Assembly: GCA_015231665.1 (NCBI GenBank)
Contig: JADGBD010000139.1
Location: 1-5,717 of the forward strand
Source of the DNA: Gammaproteobacteria bacterium
Lineage (GTDB): Bacteria > Pseudomonadota > Gammaproteobacteria > Chromatiales > Chromatiaceae
Length of the DNA stretch: 5,717 nt
Reading direction: 5' to 3'
Below are positions 1-5,414 of the stretch, piece after piece. Below the pieces are notes generated by a model. That model was given only the letters and a program-made list of their open reading frames with translations. It was not told the origin of the DNA and made no database searches. Position numbers and translations under genes: made by a program. Position 1 is the first letter of the stretch; each line of letters opens with the position of its first letter.

Positions 1-32
1 TTCTCTTGGCCGCTTCGGGACTCAGCGGATAC

Positions 33-117
33 TGTAGCCCGGATGGAGTGCAACGGAATCCGGGATTGCCGCAGGGTTTGGCCTCCCCGGATTCCGCTTC
101 GCTGCATCCAGGCTACA
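33..117. repeat. Long imperfect inverted repeat (REP/MITE-like), downstream of the chemoreceptor gene
   Basis: Two 32-nt arms, 33-64 and 86-117, are reverse complements at 27 of 32 positions around a 21-nt loop. The outer ends read TGTAGCC and GGCTACA and the inner ends AATCCGGG and CCCGGATT. I recognise this as the 'TGTAGCCCGGATG...' type of dispersed palindrome, found in many copies in GC-rich gammaproteobacteria. It lies 58 nt past the chemoreceptor stop codon. In RNA it would form a long, strong hairpin that could end or stabilise the minus-strand transcript. There is no T-tract, so it is not a classic intrinsic terminator. It does not appear to be coding. Confidence 0.8.
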
Positions 118-132
118 GGGGCTCAAACCCCT
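117..132 (-). terminator. Short hairpin after the chemoreceptor gene, weak terminator candidate
   Basis: AGGGG (117-121) pairs with CCCCT (128-132) around a 6-nt loop. It lies between the 33-bp dispersed repeat and the long palindrome, on the 3' side of the minus-strand chemoreceptor gene. The stem is only 5 bp and no U-tract follows, so a role in termination is a guess from position. Confidence 0.25.
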
Positions 133-133
133 A

Positions 134-166
134 CAACTCTGCGATCTCCGCGCTTCTCTGCGTCCT
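134..166 (-). repeat. 33-bp dispersed repeat, copy 1 (CTCTGCG-rich)
   Basis: This 33-bp segment matches 5375-5407 at 31 of 33 positions in the same orientation. It is built from degenerate CTCTGCG-like units. It begins 8 nt past the stop codon of the minus-strand chemoreceptor gene. The second copy is likewise a short distance past the stop of a minus-strand gene, so both copies would sit in 3' untranslated RNA in the same sense. Similar CTCTGCG-rich elements occur widely in bacterial genomes. Their function is not established. Confidence 0.75.
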
Positions 167-174
167 ATCTTCCC

Positions 175-2142
175 CTACCGTGCGCTGATTTTTCGCTCCA
201 GCTGGTCCAGCTGACTGACGATTTGGCTGGAGAGCCTTTCTACCTGGCTGAATAGCTGCTCCGCCTCCTGTTTTTTGCCCAGATTGGCCTGATCGACAAT
301 CTCCCGCACCTTGCGGTGGAGTTCGGCGTGGGGGGCTTCGATGGCCTGCATTTCCGCCAGGTTGGCGTACTTTCTCAGGCCGGTACCGTAATACCATTTG
401 CCCAGGACGCAGTTTTTGTGGGAGACCAGCTGGTCCTGGCTGAGCCGCTCCCTGCCGTCGAGAAAGGCGCGGGCGCGGCGCTTCCAGTCCAGATGGGCCT
501 GCTTGGCCTGCTGGAAGTCGAAGCCCTCAAGGCTGCCGCCGATGTGGAAGCTGGCGGCGATGAGCTGCAACTGGGTGGCCAGCTGGGTCAGGTGCGAGCC
601 CTCGCCGCTGCTGTGGTTGGCCTGCTGCTTGGTGTCTTCCGACAGCTGATGGATGCGCACGATGTTGCGGTTGATCTCCTCGGCGACGGCGCTCTGCTCG
701 GTGGAGGCGGTGGCGATCTGGTTGGCCATGTCGGAGATGCGGCCGACGGCGCCGGTGATCAGGGAGAGGGCCTGGCCCATGTTCTGGGCGAATTCCTCGG
801 TGGTCATGGCGCGCTGGCGTACCTCGCCCATGGCCTCGCTGGCGTTGTGAATGCCGGAGCTGAGGCTGGTGATGAGCCCGTGAATCTCCTCGGTGGCGGA
901 TTTGGTCCGCGAGGCCAGGGTGCGCACCTCGTCGGCGACCACGGCGAAACCCCGGCCGACCTCGCCGGCGCGGGCGGCCTCGATGGCAGCATTGAGAGCG
1001 AGGAGGTTGGTCTGTTCGGCAATCGCCTGGATCACCGTCATGATTTTGACAATGCTCTGGCCGCTGTCCTGCAGGTGGCGCACGGTGGCGGCGGATTGTT
1101 CGATGCGCTCCACCAGGGTGCGGATTTCGTCCAGGGTGCGGGCAATCATCCGCTGACCCTCGTCGGCGCGCTCGTTGGCCTGATGGGCGGCATCGGCAGT
1201 GGCCACCACGTTGCGCGAGACCTCGTTGACGGTGGCGCTCATCTGGTTCATCGCGGTGGCCACCTGCTCGGTCTCGCTGCTCTGCTGGCCCATGAAGCGG
1301 GCGACGCCATTGGCGGAGGTGGCCAGGTCCTCGGCCGCCGCTGCCACCGCGTTGGAGCTTTCCGAGAGCTGACCGATGATGGTGCGCAGGCGCGCCTGCA
1401 TCATTTTCATCGCCTGCATCATCTCGCCGATCTCATCGCGGCTGTTGACCTCAATGCGCTGGCTGAGATCGCCGCTGCTGATGCTGCGGGCGATTTCCAC
1501 CACCTGCTCCATTGGCCGCACCACGGTGTGGCGCAGCAACAGCCAGATCACCGCCGAGGCGCCGCCCATCAGGGCCGCCAGGCCCCAGGCGATGACCGCA
1601 GCTTGCTCCGGTTGCCAGTGAATCAGCAGGGCGCCGGCCAGATTGAGCAGAATCAGGCTGGCAAAGGCCAGGGGGATGCGCAGGCTCAGGCTCAGGTCGA
1701 GCAGGCTGCGGCTGTGGGGCAGCTGTTTGAGCTTGCCGGCGTTGAGCTTGGCGTAGAGCGCCTCGGCCTGTTCCACCTGCTTGCGGCTGGGGCAGCTGCG
1801 CACCGATTGGTAGCCGCTGATGCGGCCCTGCTCGAAAATCGGCGTGACGAAGGCGTCAACCCAGTAGTGGTCGCCGTTTTTGCTGCGATTCTTGACGATG
1901 CCGCGCCAGGATCGACCCTGCTTGATGGTGTCCCACAGGTCCTTGAAGGCCGCCGGCGGCATGTCCGGGTGGCGGACGATGTTGTGATTGGAGCCAAGCA
2001 GCTCGGCTTCACTGAAGCCGCTAAGTTTGACGAACTCGGCATTGGCGTAGGTGATCAGTCCCTTGAGGTCGGTGGTGGATGTCAAGATTATGTCATCCCC
2101 ATAGCTGATTTCACGTTGGCTGACCGGTAAATTCTTCTTCAT
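175..2142 (-). CDS. Aer-like energy-taxis chemoreceptor: PAS, two TM, HAMP, MCP signalling domain, CZB
   Basis: A 655-residue methyl-accepting chemotaxis protein that passes a redox/energy signal to CheA/CheW at the inner membrane. The PAS domain (about 17-115) carries NIVRHPDMP and [12 protein letters not shown], matching the FAD-binding PAS of E. coli Aer (Arg57, His58 and Asp60 there). Two hydrophobic segments (about 155-175 and 181-203) are joined by a very short loop, leaving no real periplasmic sensor. A HAMP domain follows (about 204-257, with the VRPME proline). The signalling hairpin tip (about 371-411) has [20 protein letters not shown]. The C-terminus is a chemoreceptor zinc-binding (CZB) domain: His550, His575, Cys578, Trp583, His605 and His609, with [11 protein letters not shown] and PHAELH. 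I chose ATG 2142 because [11 protein letters not shown] matches the usual N-terminus of this family; a GTG at 2172 would add 10 residues. The stop is TAG at 175-177. Cofactor and ligand are inferred from the motifs. Confidence 0.95.
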   Translation of the reverse strand: MKKNLPVSQREISYGDDIILTSTTDLKGLITYANAEFVKLSGFSEAELLGSNHNIVRHPDMPPAAFKDLWDTIKQGRSWRGIVKNRSKNGDHYWVDAFVTPIFEQGRISGYQSVRSCPSRKQVEQAEALYAKLNAGKLKQLPHSRSLLDLSLSLRIPLAFASLILLNLAGALLIHWQPEQAAVIAWGLAALMGGASAVIWLLLRHTVVRPMEQVVEIARSISSGDLSQRIEVNSRDEIGEMMQAMKMMQARLRTIIGQLSESSNAVAAAAEDLATSANGVARFMGQQSSETEQVATAMNQMSATVNEVSRNVVATADAAHQANERADEGQRMIARTLDEIRTLVERIEQSAATVRHLQDSGQSIVKIMTVIQAIAEQTNLLALNAAIEAARAGEVGRGFAVVADEVRTLASRTKSATEEIHGLITSLSSGIHNASEAMGEVRQRAMTTEEFAQNMGQALSLITGAVGRISDMANQIATASTEQSAVAEEINRNIVRIHQLSEDTKQQANHSSGEGSHLTQLATQLQLIAASFHIGGSLEGFDFQQAKQAHLDWKRRARAFLDGRERLSQDQLVSHKNCVLGKWYYGTGLRKYANLAEMQAIEAPHAELHRKVREIVDQANLGKKQEAEQLFSQVERLSSQIVSQLDQLERKISAR

Positions 2143-2206
2143 CTCTAGGCTCTTGTGGGAACTTTTTGTCACGGGCTCTAATAAAGACCGCAGGGCGATT
2201 CTAGCG

Positions 2207-2223
2207 AGCAGGAACTATGCCAG
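2207..2223 (-). promoter_or_regulatory. Candidate sigma-54 promoter for the chemoreceptor gene
   Basis: On the minus strand this reads CTGGCATAGTTCCTGCT. It has the invariant GG-N10-GC spacing and agrees with the sigma-54 consensus YTGGCACG-N4-TTGCW at all informative positions except three. Transcription would start near 2196, giving a leader of about 54 nt before ATG 2142. Sigma-54 control of motility genes is known in several gammaproteobacteria. A competing sigma-70-like pair overlaps it (TTGGCT at 2222-2227 and TAGAAT at 2198-2203 on the minus strand, 18-nt spacing), so the call is tentative. Confidence 0.4.
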
Positions 2224-2236
2224 CCAAGGGGCTTGG
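2224..2236. repeat. Perfect inverted repeat CCAAG-GGG-CTTGG
   Basis: A 5-bp perfect stem with a 3-nt loop, directly upstream of the -24 element of the candidate sigma-54 promoter (minus-strand sense). On the plus strand a run of five T follows at 2242-2246. It could be a protein-binding site or a weak hairpin. The sequence does not decide which. Confidence 0.35.
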
Positions 2237-2252
2237 GCGACTTTTTGCCGGC

Positions 2253-2274
2253 GCGGAAAATCCGCAAAATTTCC
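2253..2274. repeat. Overlapping inverted repeats in the divergent control region
   Basis: GCGGA-AAA-TCCGC (2253-2265) is a perfect 5-bp dyad. Overlapping it, GGAAA (2255-2259) and TTTCC (2270-2274) form a second dyad. The surrounding sequence is A/T-rich, unlike the neighbouring coding DNA. Its position between two divergent genes suggests an operator, but no regulator can be named. Confidence 0.35.
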
Positions 2275-2298
2275 TTCTATCGCCATGATTTGCGTAAA

Positions 2299-2345
2299 AA
2301 GGTGTAGAATTCATGGCAGCCAGCGGCCCGATTTTTTTACACCTT
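2299..2345. promoter_or_regulatory. 11-bp dyad upstream of the PAS-GGDEF-EAL gene
   Basis: AAGGTGTAGAA (2299-2309) pairs with the arm at 2335-2345 (ending TACACCTT) over 11 positions with one G-T wobble, around a 25-nt loop. In plus-strand RNA it would be a long stem in the leader of the PAS-GGDEF-EAL gene. In DNA it could be a two-half-site operator. It lies about 100-150 bp upstream of the putative sigma-54 start of the divergent gene, a usual distance for an enhancer-binding site. A TAGAAT hexamer at 2305-2310 inside the left arm resembles a -10 box but has no convincing -35 partner. Confidence 0.45.
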
Positions 2346-2378
2346 GGGGCCATGGGCCAAGCGGAGCCCATCCCTTGG
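2343..2378 (+). promoter_or_regulatory. Cluster of mutually exclusive stems in the leader of the PAS-GGDEF-EAL gene
   Basis: CTTGG (2343-2347) can pair with CCAAG (2357-2361), and the same CCAAG can instead pair with CTTGG (2374-2378). ATGGGC (2352-2357) also pairs perfectly with GCCCAT (2366-2371). The first CTTGG overlaps the right arm of the 2299-2345 dyad. These alternatives could allow a switch between RNA folds about 50-85 nt before the start codon. No known riboswitch core, including the c-di-GMP classes, is recognisable. Confidence 0.25.
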
Positions 2379-2416
2379 TCTGAAGAATTTCAAACGCGAA
2401 CCAACGGCCTAGGCGC

Positions 2417-2422
2417 AGAGGG
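2417..2422 (+). promoter_or_regulatory. Ribosome binding site of the PAS-GGDEF-EAL gene
   Basis: AGAGGG sits 5 nt before ATG 2428. An in-frame TAG at 2410-2412 rules out any earlier start in this frame, so 2428 is well fixed. Confidence 0.7.
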
Positions 2423-2427
2423 CGGAC

Positions 2428-4131
2428 ATGCAGAAAGCCAGCAAACTCTTCGAGATGGTGCTCAGCTCATCGCTGGAGATGATTCTGGCCTCATCCCGTG
2501 ACGCCCTGGCCCTGTGCGATGCCGATTTTCGCGTCCTGCGCCTGAATCCGCCCTTCACCGAGCTGTGCGGCTACGGCGAAGATGACCTGCAGGGGCAACC
2601 CCTGGCCAGTATTGCGTCTGCCGAGAGTTGGACCGAGGTAGCTGCGGCGGTGGCGGCCGAGGGCGATTGGCAGGGCCAGTTCGAGCTGATCAAGCGCCCA
2701 GGGCAGCAGGGGCTGCAGCAGGTGCGGCGGCAGCGGATGCAGATCCAACTGCGCCGGATCGCCCCTACACTCGGGGCCGGGCCACTCTGGTTGGTCTGGG
2801 TGTTGCCGATTCAGCTGGCCTTGGATGAGGCCGGCAGCATCCAGCAGGATCAGCTTACCGGTTTGCCCAACCGGGCGCTGTTTCTCGATCGCATCGACCA
2901 GTCCCTGATCGCCGCACCTCGCGCCGGCAAGTCGGTAGCCCTGCTGATGATCGGCGTCGATCGCTTCGTCCTGATCAACGAGGGCCTCGGCCGCGCCGCC
3001 GGCGATCAGGTGCTGCAGGTGATCGCCCAGCGCCTGGCCGACAACATCCGCCGCAGCGATACCCTGGCGCGCCTGGATGGCTACATGTTCGGCCTGGTGA
3101 TGCAGATCGCCACCACCGGCGACAGCGTGCTGGTGGCGGAAAAGATTCTCCGCGCCCTGAATCAGTCCATCAGCCTGGCCAGCCAGCAGATCAGCGTCTC
3201 CGTAAGCATCGGCATCAGCATCTTTCCCAGCGACGGTCAGGCGCGCGAGCAACTGCTGCAGCACGCCGAAAGCGCCATGCGCCATCAGAAAAAGCAGGGC
3301 GGCAACCACTACCAGTTCTTTGCCGCGGAGATGAATCAGGCGGCCAAGAGCCGCATCGAACTGGAGCAGGACATCCGTCAGGCCCTGCTCAATCGGGAGT
3401 TTGTCGTTTACTACCAGCCCAAGGTCTGCCTGGAAGGCAACGCCGTGGTCGGCGCCGAGGCCCTGGTGCGCTGGCAGCGGCCGGGGGTCGGCCTGGTGCC
3501 GCCGGGCCAGTTCATCCCGGTGGCCGAGGAGACCGGGCTGATCGGCGGCATCGGTGATTTTGTCCTCCATCAGGCCTGTCTGCAGGGCAGCGATTGGCTG
3601 CGCAAGGGACTCAATCCGGTGCGCATTTCGGTCAATGTCACCGCCTCCCAGTTCCGTGATCCGCAACTGCTGCAGAAGGTGGCCGATGCCCTCGCCGAGA
3701 GCGGAATGCCGGCGGACTATCTGGAGCTGGAGATCACCGAGAGCATGCTCATCGGCGATGTCGAGCAGGTGATCAGCAAACTCAATGCCATTCGCGCCAT
3801 GGGCATCCACATCTCCATCGACGACTTCGGCACCGGCTATTCCAGCCTCAGCTACCTCAGCCGCTTCCCTATCACCACCCTGAAGATCGACCGTGCCTTC
3901 ATTCAGGACATGGTCAGCAATCCGCGCACCGCCGAGATCACCCAGGCCATCATCGGCCTGTCCCGCGGGCTGGATCTGGAGGTGGTGGCAGAGGGCGCGG
4001 AGAGCCTGGAGCACGTCCAGCTGCTGCGCGAGCAGTCCTGCGATCTGGTCCAGGGCTTCTTCTACAGCCGCCCCCTGCCGGCGGATGAGTTCGAGGCCAT
4101 CCTCCGCCGCGGTTTTCTCTATGACAGCTAG
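2428..4131 (+). CDS. Cytosolic PAS-GGDEF-EAL protein, probable c-di-GMP phosphodiesterase with degenerate GGDEF
   Basis: 567 residues without a membrane segment. A PAS-like domain (about 15-130) is followed by GGDEF (about 138-300, beginning at DQLTGLPNRALFLDRI) and EAL (about 309-560). The GGDEF signature is replaced by DGYMF (217-221), and the usual first metal-binding Asp is Gly176, so cyclase activity is unlikely. The upstream RxxD (Arg208, Asp211) keeps the spacing of the inhibitory I-site. The EAL domain has all the expected metal and catalytic residues: Glu344-Ala-Leu with Arg348, Asn403, Glu435, Asp465/Asp466 in DDFGTGYSSL, Lys486, Glu522 and Gln542. Hydrolysis of c-di-GMP to pGpG, gated by PAS and perhaps by nucleotide bound to the GGDEF, is therefore the likely activity. 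It is divergent from the chemoreceptor gene and probably heads the unit with the two downstream genes. Confidence 0.95.
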   Translation: MQKASKLFEMVLSSSLEMILASSRDALALCDADFRVLRLNPPFTELCGYGEDDLQGQPLASIASAESWTEVAAAVAAEGDWQGQFELIKRPGQQGLQQVRRQRMQIQLRRIAPTLGAGPLWLVWVLPIQLALDEAGSIQQDQLTGLPNRALFLDRIDQSLIAAPRAGKSVALLMIGVDRFVLINEGLGRAAGDQVLQVIAQRLADNIRRSDTLARLDGYMFGLVMQIATTGDSVLVAEKILRALNQSISLASQQISVSVSIGISIFPSDGQAREQLLQHAESAMRHQKKQGGNHYQFFAAEMNQAAKSRIELEQDIRQALLNREFVVYYQPKVCLEGNAVVGAEALVRWQRPGVGLVPPGQFIPVAEETGLIGGIGDFVLHQACLQGSDWLRKGLNPVRISVNVTASQFRDPQLLQKVADALAESGMPADYLELEITESMLIGDVEQVISKLNAIRAMGIHISIDDFGTGYSSLSYLSRFPITTLKIDRAFIQDMVSNPRTAEITQAIIGLSRGLDLEVVAEGAESLEHVQLLREQSCDLVQGFFYSRPLPADEFEAILRRGFLYDS

Positions 4132-4199
4132 GACCAGACTGTGATCGACTTCACGGCAAGGGCCCAGGCAGAAGCGGACAATGATCCGCAGACACACCC

Positions 4200-4204
4200 G
4201 GAGG
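4200..4204 (+). promoter_or_regulatory. Strong ribosome binding site of the 55-residue ORF
   Basis: GGAGG, a perfect Shine-Dalgarno core, stands 5 nt before ATG 4210. It is the main reason for taking the small ORF as translated and for preferring this ATG to the GTG at 4141. Confidence 0.6.
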
Positions 4205-4209
4205 CCGCC

Positions 4210-4377
4210 ATGAACCGCGAACAATACCAACAGAAAAAACCCACCCCAGAGCTGCAAACCATGTCCTCACCACCCTCCAAGCTGAAACGCCTGCTCCCTG
4301 TCCTGCGTCTGCCGCGGACCCTGGCGCAGACCTTGGCGCAAACACCAAAGCTGCTGCTGCGGCAGAATCTGGCCTGA
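4210..4377 (+). CDS. Small basic hypothetical protein, 55 residues
   Basis: Not recognised. It lies between the PAS-GGDEF-EAL gene (78 nt upstream) and the CAP lipoprotein (GTG 9 nt after its stop). The stop codon overlaps the lipoprotein's GAGAGG ribosome binding site, as in translationally coupled genes. The first third is polar (MNREQYQQKKPTPE). The rest is basic and leucine-rich (KLKRLLPVLRLPR, then a TLAQTLAQT doublet, ending KLLLRQNLA) and could form a cationic amphipathic helix. There is no signal peptide and no cysteine. About 70% of codons end in G or C, a little less than in neighbouring genes. A GTG at 4141 would give 78 residues in the same frame, but its ribosome binding site is weaker. 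It could be a real small protein or a leader that couples translation of the lipoprotein. Confidence 0.5.
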   Translation: MNREQYQQKKPTPELQTMSSPPSKLKRLLPVLRLPRTLAQTLAQTPKLLLRQNLA

Positions 4378-4381
4378 GAGG
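4376..4381 (+). promoter_or_regulatory. Ribosome binding site of the CAP lipoprotein, overlapping the upstream stop
   Basis: GAGAGG stands 5 nt before the GTG start at 4387 and overlaps the TGA at 4375-4377 of the small upstream ORF. This supports both the GTG start and translational coupling. Confidence 0.65.
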
Positions 4382-4386
4382 CAAGC

Positions 4387-4884
4387 GTGCGCCGCAGTCT
4401 GGTCTTGCTGAGCCTGGTTTTGGCCGGTTGCACTGGCCTGCCCCAGCGGGCCCCCCAGCAGCCAGAGGCCGGGCGCGCCTGGCTGGAGGCGCACAACGCC
4501 TATCGCGCCCAGCACGGCGCGGCGCCGCTGGTCTGGTCGGACAAACTCGCCGCCAGCGCCCAGCGGGTGGCGGACAGCTGCCCGACCGATCATTCCAGCA
4601 CCCCCTACGGCGAGAACATGGCCTGGGTGTCGGTGCCCAAAACGGAAGCGCAGATCGTCGGTTACTGGTATGCCGAAGAGCCGCTGTATGCCTATGACCG
4701 GGCAGAGTTCTCCGCCGAGACCGGCCACTTCACCCAGCTGGTATGGCGCAACACCCAGGCGCTTGGCTGCGGCCAGGCCAGCGGCTGCAACACCCGCATC
4801 AGCAATGTGTGGATTTGTCATTACGACCCGCCGGGTAACTATCGGGGTCAGTTTGGGGAAAATGTCCTGCCCAAGGGGCGGTGA
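4387..4884 (+). CDS. CAP/SCP-family (CRISP/PR-1-like) lipoprotein
   Basis: 165 residues with a GTG start. The N-terminus is a lipoprotein signal peptide with an LAGC lipobox, so Cys15 would be lipidated. Residue 16 is Thr rather than Asp, which favours the outer membrane. A single CAP domain follows (about 30-160), opening with WLEAHNAYRAQHGAAPLVWSD and containing the signature GHFTQLVW and the WICHYDPPGN box. The usual cavity residues are present: His69, Glu76 (in YGENMAW), Glu97 or Glu98, and His114. Cys65, Cys128, Cys134 and Cys144 could form two disulfides in the periplasm. Bacterial members of this family are mostly uncharacterised, with cell-envelope, lipid- or metal-binding roles proposed. 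It is the last gene of the plus-strand unit. A direct role in c-di-GMP signalling is not indicated. Confidence 0.92.
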   Translation: MRRSLVLLSLVLAGCTGLPQRAPQQPEAGRAWLEAHNAYRAQHGAAPLVWSDKLAASAQRVADSCPTDHSSTPYGENMAWVSVPKTEAQIVGYWYAEEPLYAYDRAEFSAETGHFTQLVWRNTQALGCGQASGCNTRISNVWICHYDPPGNYRGQFGENVLPKGR

Positions 4885-4895
4885 GGCGGCGAAAC

Positions 4896-5072
4896 CTACT
4901 TGCCCAGGTTGGCGACGTAATAGCGGATCGCCTGGAAGATGTAGGCGGGCTGCAAGCCCATCAGCTTGGATAGCTGGTCGATGTTCTGCTCGCTCGGCTG
5001 GGGGCCAACCCGACGGTTCAGGGTCTTGTGCAGAAGCGCGCCCTTTTTGAATAACTTGGTGTCACAGTGCAT
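4896..5072 (-). CDS. Small hypothetical protein, 58 residues, HTH-like C-terminal half
   Basis: A complete minus-strand ORF, ATG at 5070-5072 and TAG at 4896-4898. The ATG is the only usual start codon in this frame below the in-frame TGA at 5148-5150. Fifty of its 58 codons end in G or C, matching the real genes here and strongly suggesting coding. The N-terminal part is basic (MHCDTKLFKKGALLHKTLNRR). The C-terminal part, NIDQLSKLMGLQPAYIFQAI followed by RYYVANLGK, fits the spacing of a helix-turn-helix (Leu-x3-Met-Gly turn, then Ile-x2-Ala-Ile), somewhat like phage Cro. A GAGA 7 nt before the ATG may serve as a weak ribosome binding site. It converges on the CAP lipoprotein gene with only 11 bp between stops. 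I do not recognise the family. DNA binding is a weak inference. Confidence 0.65.
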   Translation of the reverse strand: MHCDTKLFKKGALLHKTLNRRVGPQPSEQNIDQLSKLMGLQPAYIFQAIRYYVANLGK

Positions 5073-5106
5073 ATCGATGTCTCGGCAAATGCAAGTTTGG
5101 CGTCCC

Positions 5107-5126
5107 GGGGGTGAAACTACACCCCC
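5107..5126 (-). promoter_or_regulatory. Strong GC hairpin in the leader of the 58-residue gene
   Basis: GGGGGTG (5107-5113) and CACCCCC (5120-5126) are perfect reverse complements around a 6-nt loop. The hairpin ends about 34 nt before ATG 5072 of the minus-strand small gene. No T-tract follows on either strand, so a leader structure or protein site is more likely than a simple terminator. Confidence 0.45.
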
Positions 5127-5239
5127 AGGGGCCCGCTGCCCGCTAGATCAGCGGCTGGCTGTATTTCCATAGAAACAGACGCAGTCGCAACTGATAAATC
5201 CAACGTGATGCAGCTCGTTTCCTCATGACTCTTCTCTCT

Positions 5240-5260
5240 GTCAGGCAAATGACGCCTGAC
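5240..5260. repeat. Perfect 7-bp inverted repeat GTCAGGC...GCCTGAC
   Basis: GTCAGGC (5240-5246) and GCCTGAC (5254-5260) are exact reverse complements with a 7-nt loop. It could be an operator or an RNA hairpin. No poly-T follows. It lies about 170 bp upstream of the 58-residue gene and downstream of the phosphatase gene. Confidence 0.45.
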
Positions 5261-5301
5261 TGGGTACAAGCAGAAATCGGGCCAACTTAGATAATAGGGT
5301 G

Positions 5302-5314
5302 AGGCAGGATGCCT
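5302..5314. repeat. Short hairpin AGGCA-GGA-TGCCT
   Basis: A perfect 5-bp stem with a 3-nt loop, about 40 bp from the GTCAGGC dyad and sharing the AGGC core. It may be structural or chance. Confidence 0.25.
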
Positions 5315-5374
5315 GAGCCGAGAAGTGCAAAGCACACAAAGTTGGCGATCCTTCTTCTCAGACGTTTTCCTGTT

Positions 5375-5407
5375 CAACTCTGCGCTCTCCGCGCTTCTTT
5401 GCGTCCT
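5375..5407 (-). repeat. 33-bp dispersed repeat, copy 2 (CTCTGCG-rich)
   Basis: Matches 134-166 at 31 of 33 positions in the same orientation. Here the pattern continues for about 9 more bases, because TGCGTCCT recurs at 5400-5407 and 5409-5416. It begins about 22 nt past the stop codon of the minus-strand histidine phosphatase gene, the same placement as copy 1 relative to the chemoreceptor gene. Confidence 0.75.
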
Positions 5408-5414
5408 CTGCGTC

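Noticed and set aside
1..174. Coding frames at the left edge (plus strand from 6 or 43, minus strand 131-397)
   Set aside because: They run through the palindrome and repeats or overlap the chemoreceptor's C-terminus out of frame, with no protein-like features.
316..2130. 604-residue plus-strand open frame over the chemoreceptor gene
   Set aside because: It is antisense to a gene with unmistakable PAS/HAMP/MCP/CZB motifs. The translation is low-complexity (G, A, L, H, D rich), typical of the reverse frame of a GC-rich gene.
2142..2172. GTG at 2172 as the chemoreceptor start
   Set aside because: It adds [10 protein letters not shown] before the family-like N-terminus and has no better ribosome binding site. 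ATG 2142 gives the expected [11 protein letters not shown] start, though the GTG cannot be fully excluded.
2290..2310. Sigma-70 promoter for the PAS-GGDEF-EAL gene using TTGCGT (2290-2295) and TAGAAT (2305-2310)
   Set aside because: The spacing is only 9 nt, far from 17. No -35-like hexamer lies at the right distance from TAGAAT.
2338..2427. c-di-GMP riboswitch in the leader of the c-di-GMP enzyme
   Set aside because: The conserved GEMM core sequences are absent. Only simple alternative stems are visible.
4141..4209. GTG at 4141 as the start of the small basic ORF (78 residues)
   Set aside because: Only a weak AGGA precedes it, whereas ATG 4210 has GGAGG at 5 nt. Kept as an alternative in the feature text.
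2491..4257. 588-residue minus-strand open frame over the PAS-GGDEF-EAL gene
   Set aside because: Antisense shadow of a gene with full EAL motifs. Composition is biased and no domain is recognisable.
4267..4821. 184-residue minus-strand open frame over the CAP lipoprotein
   Set aside because: Antisense to a clear CAP-domain gene with lipobox and ribosome binding site. It has no recognisable features of its own.
5117..5377. 86-residue minus-strand open frame in the right intergenic region
   Set aside because: It starts with TTG inside the dispersed repeat, runs through two hairpins, has no third-position bias and resembles no protein.
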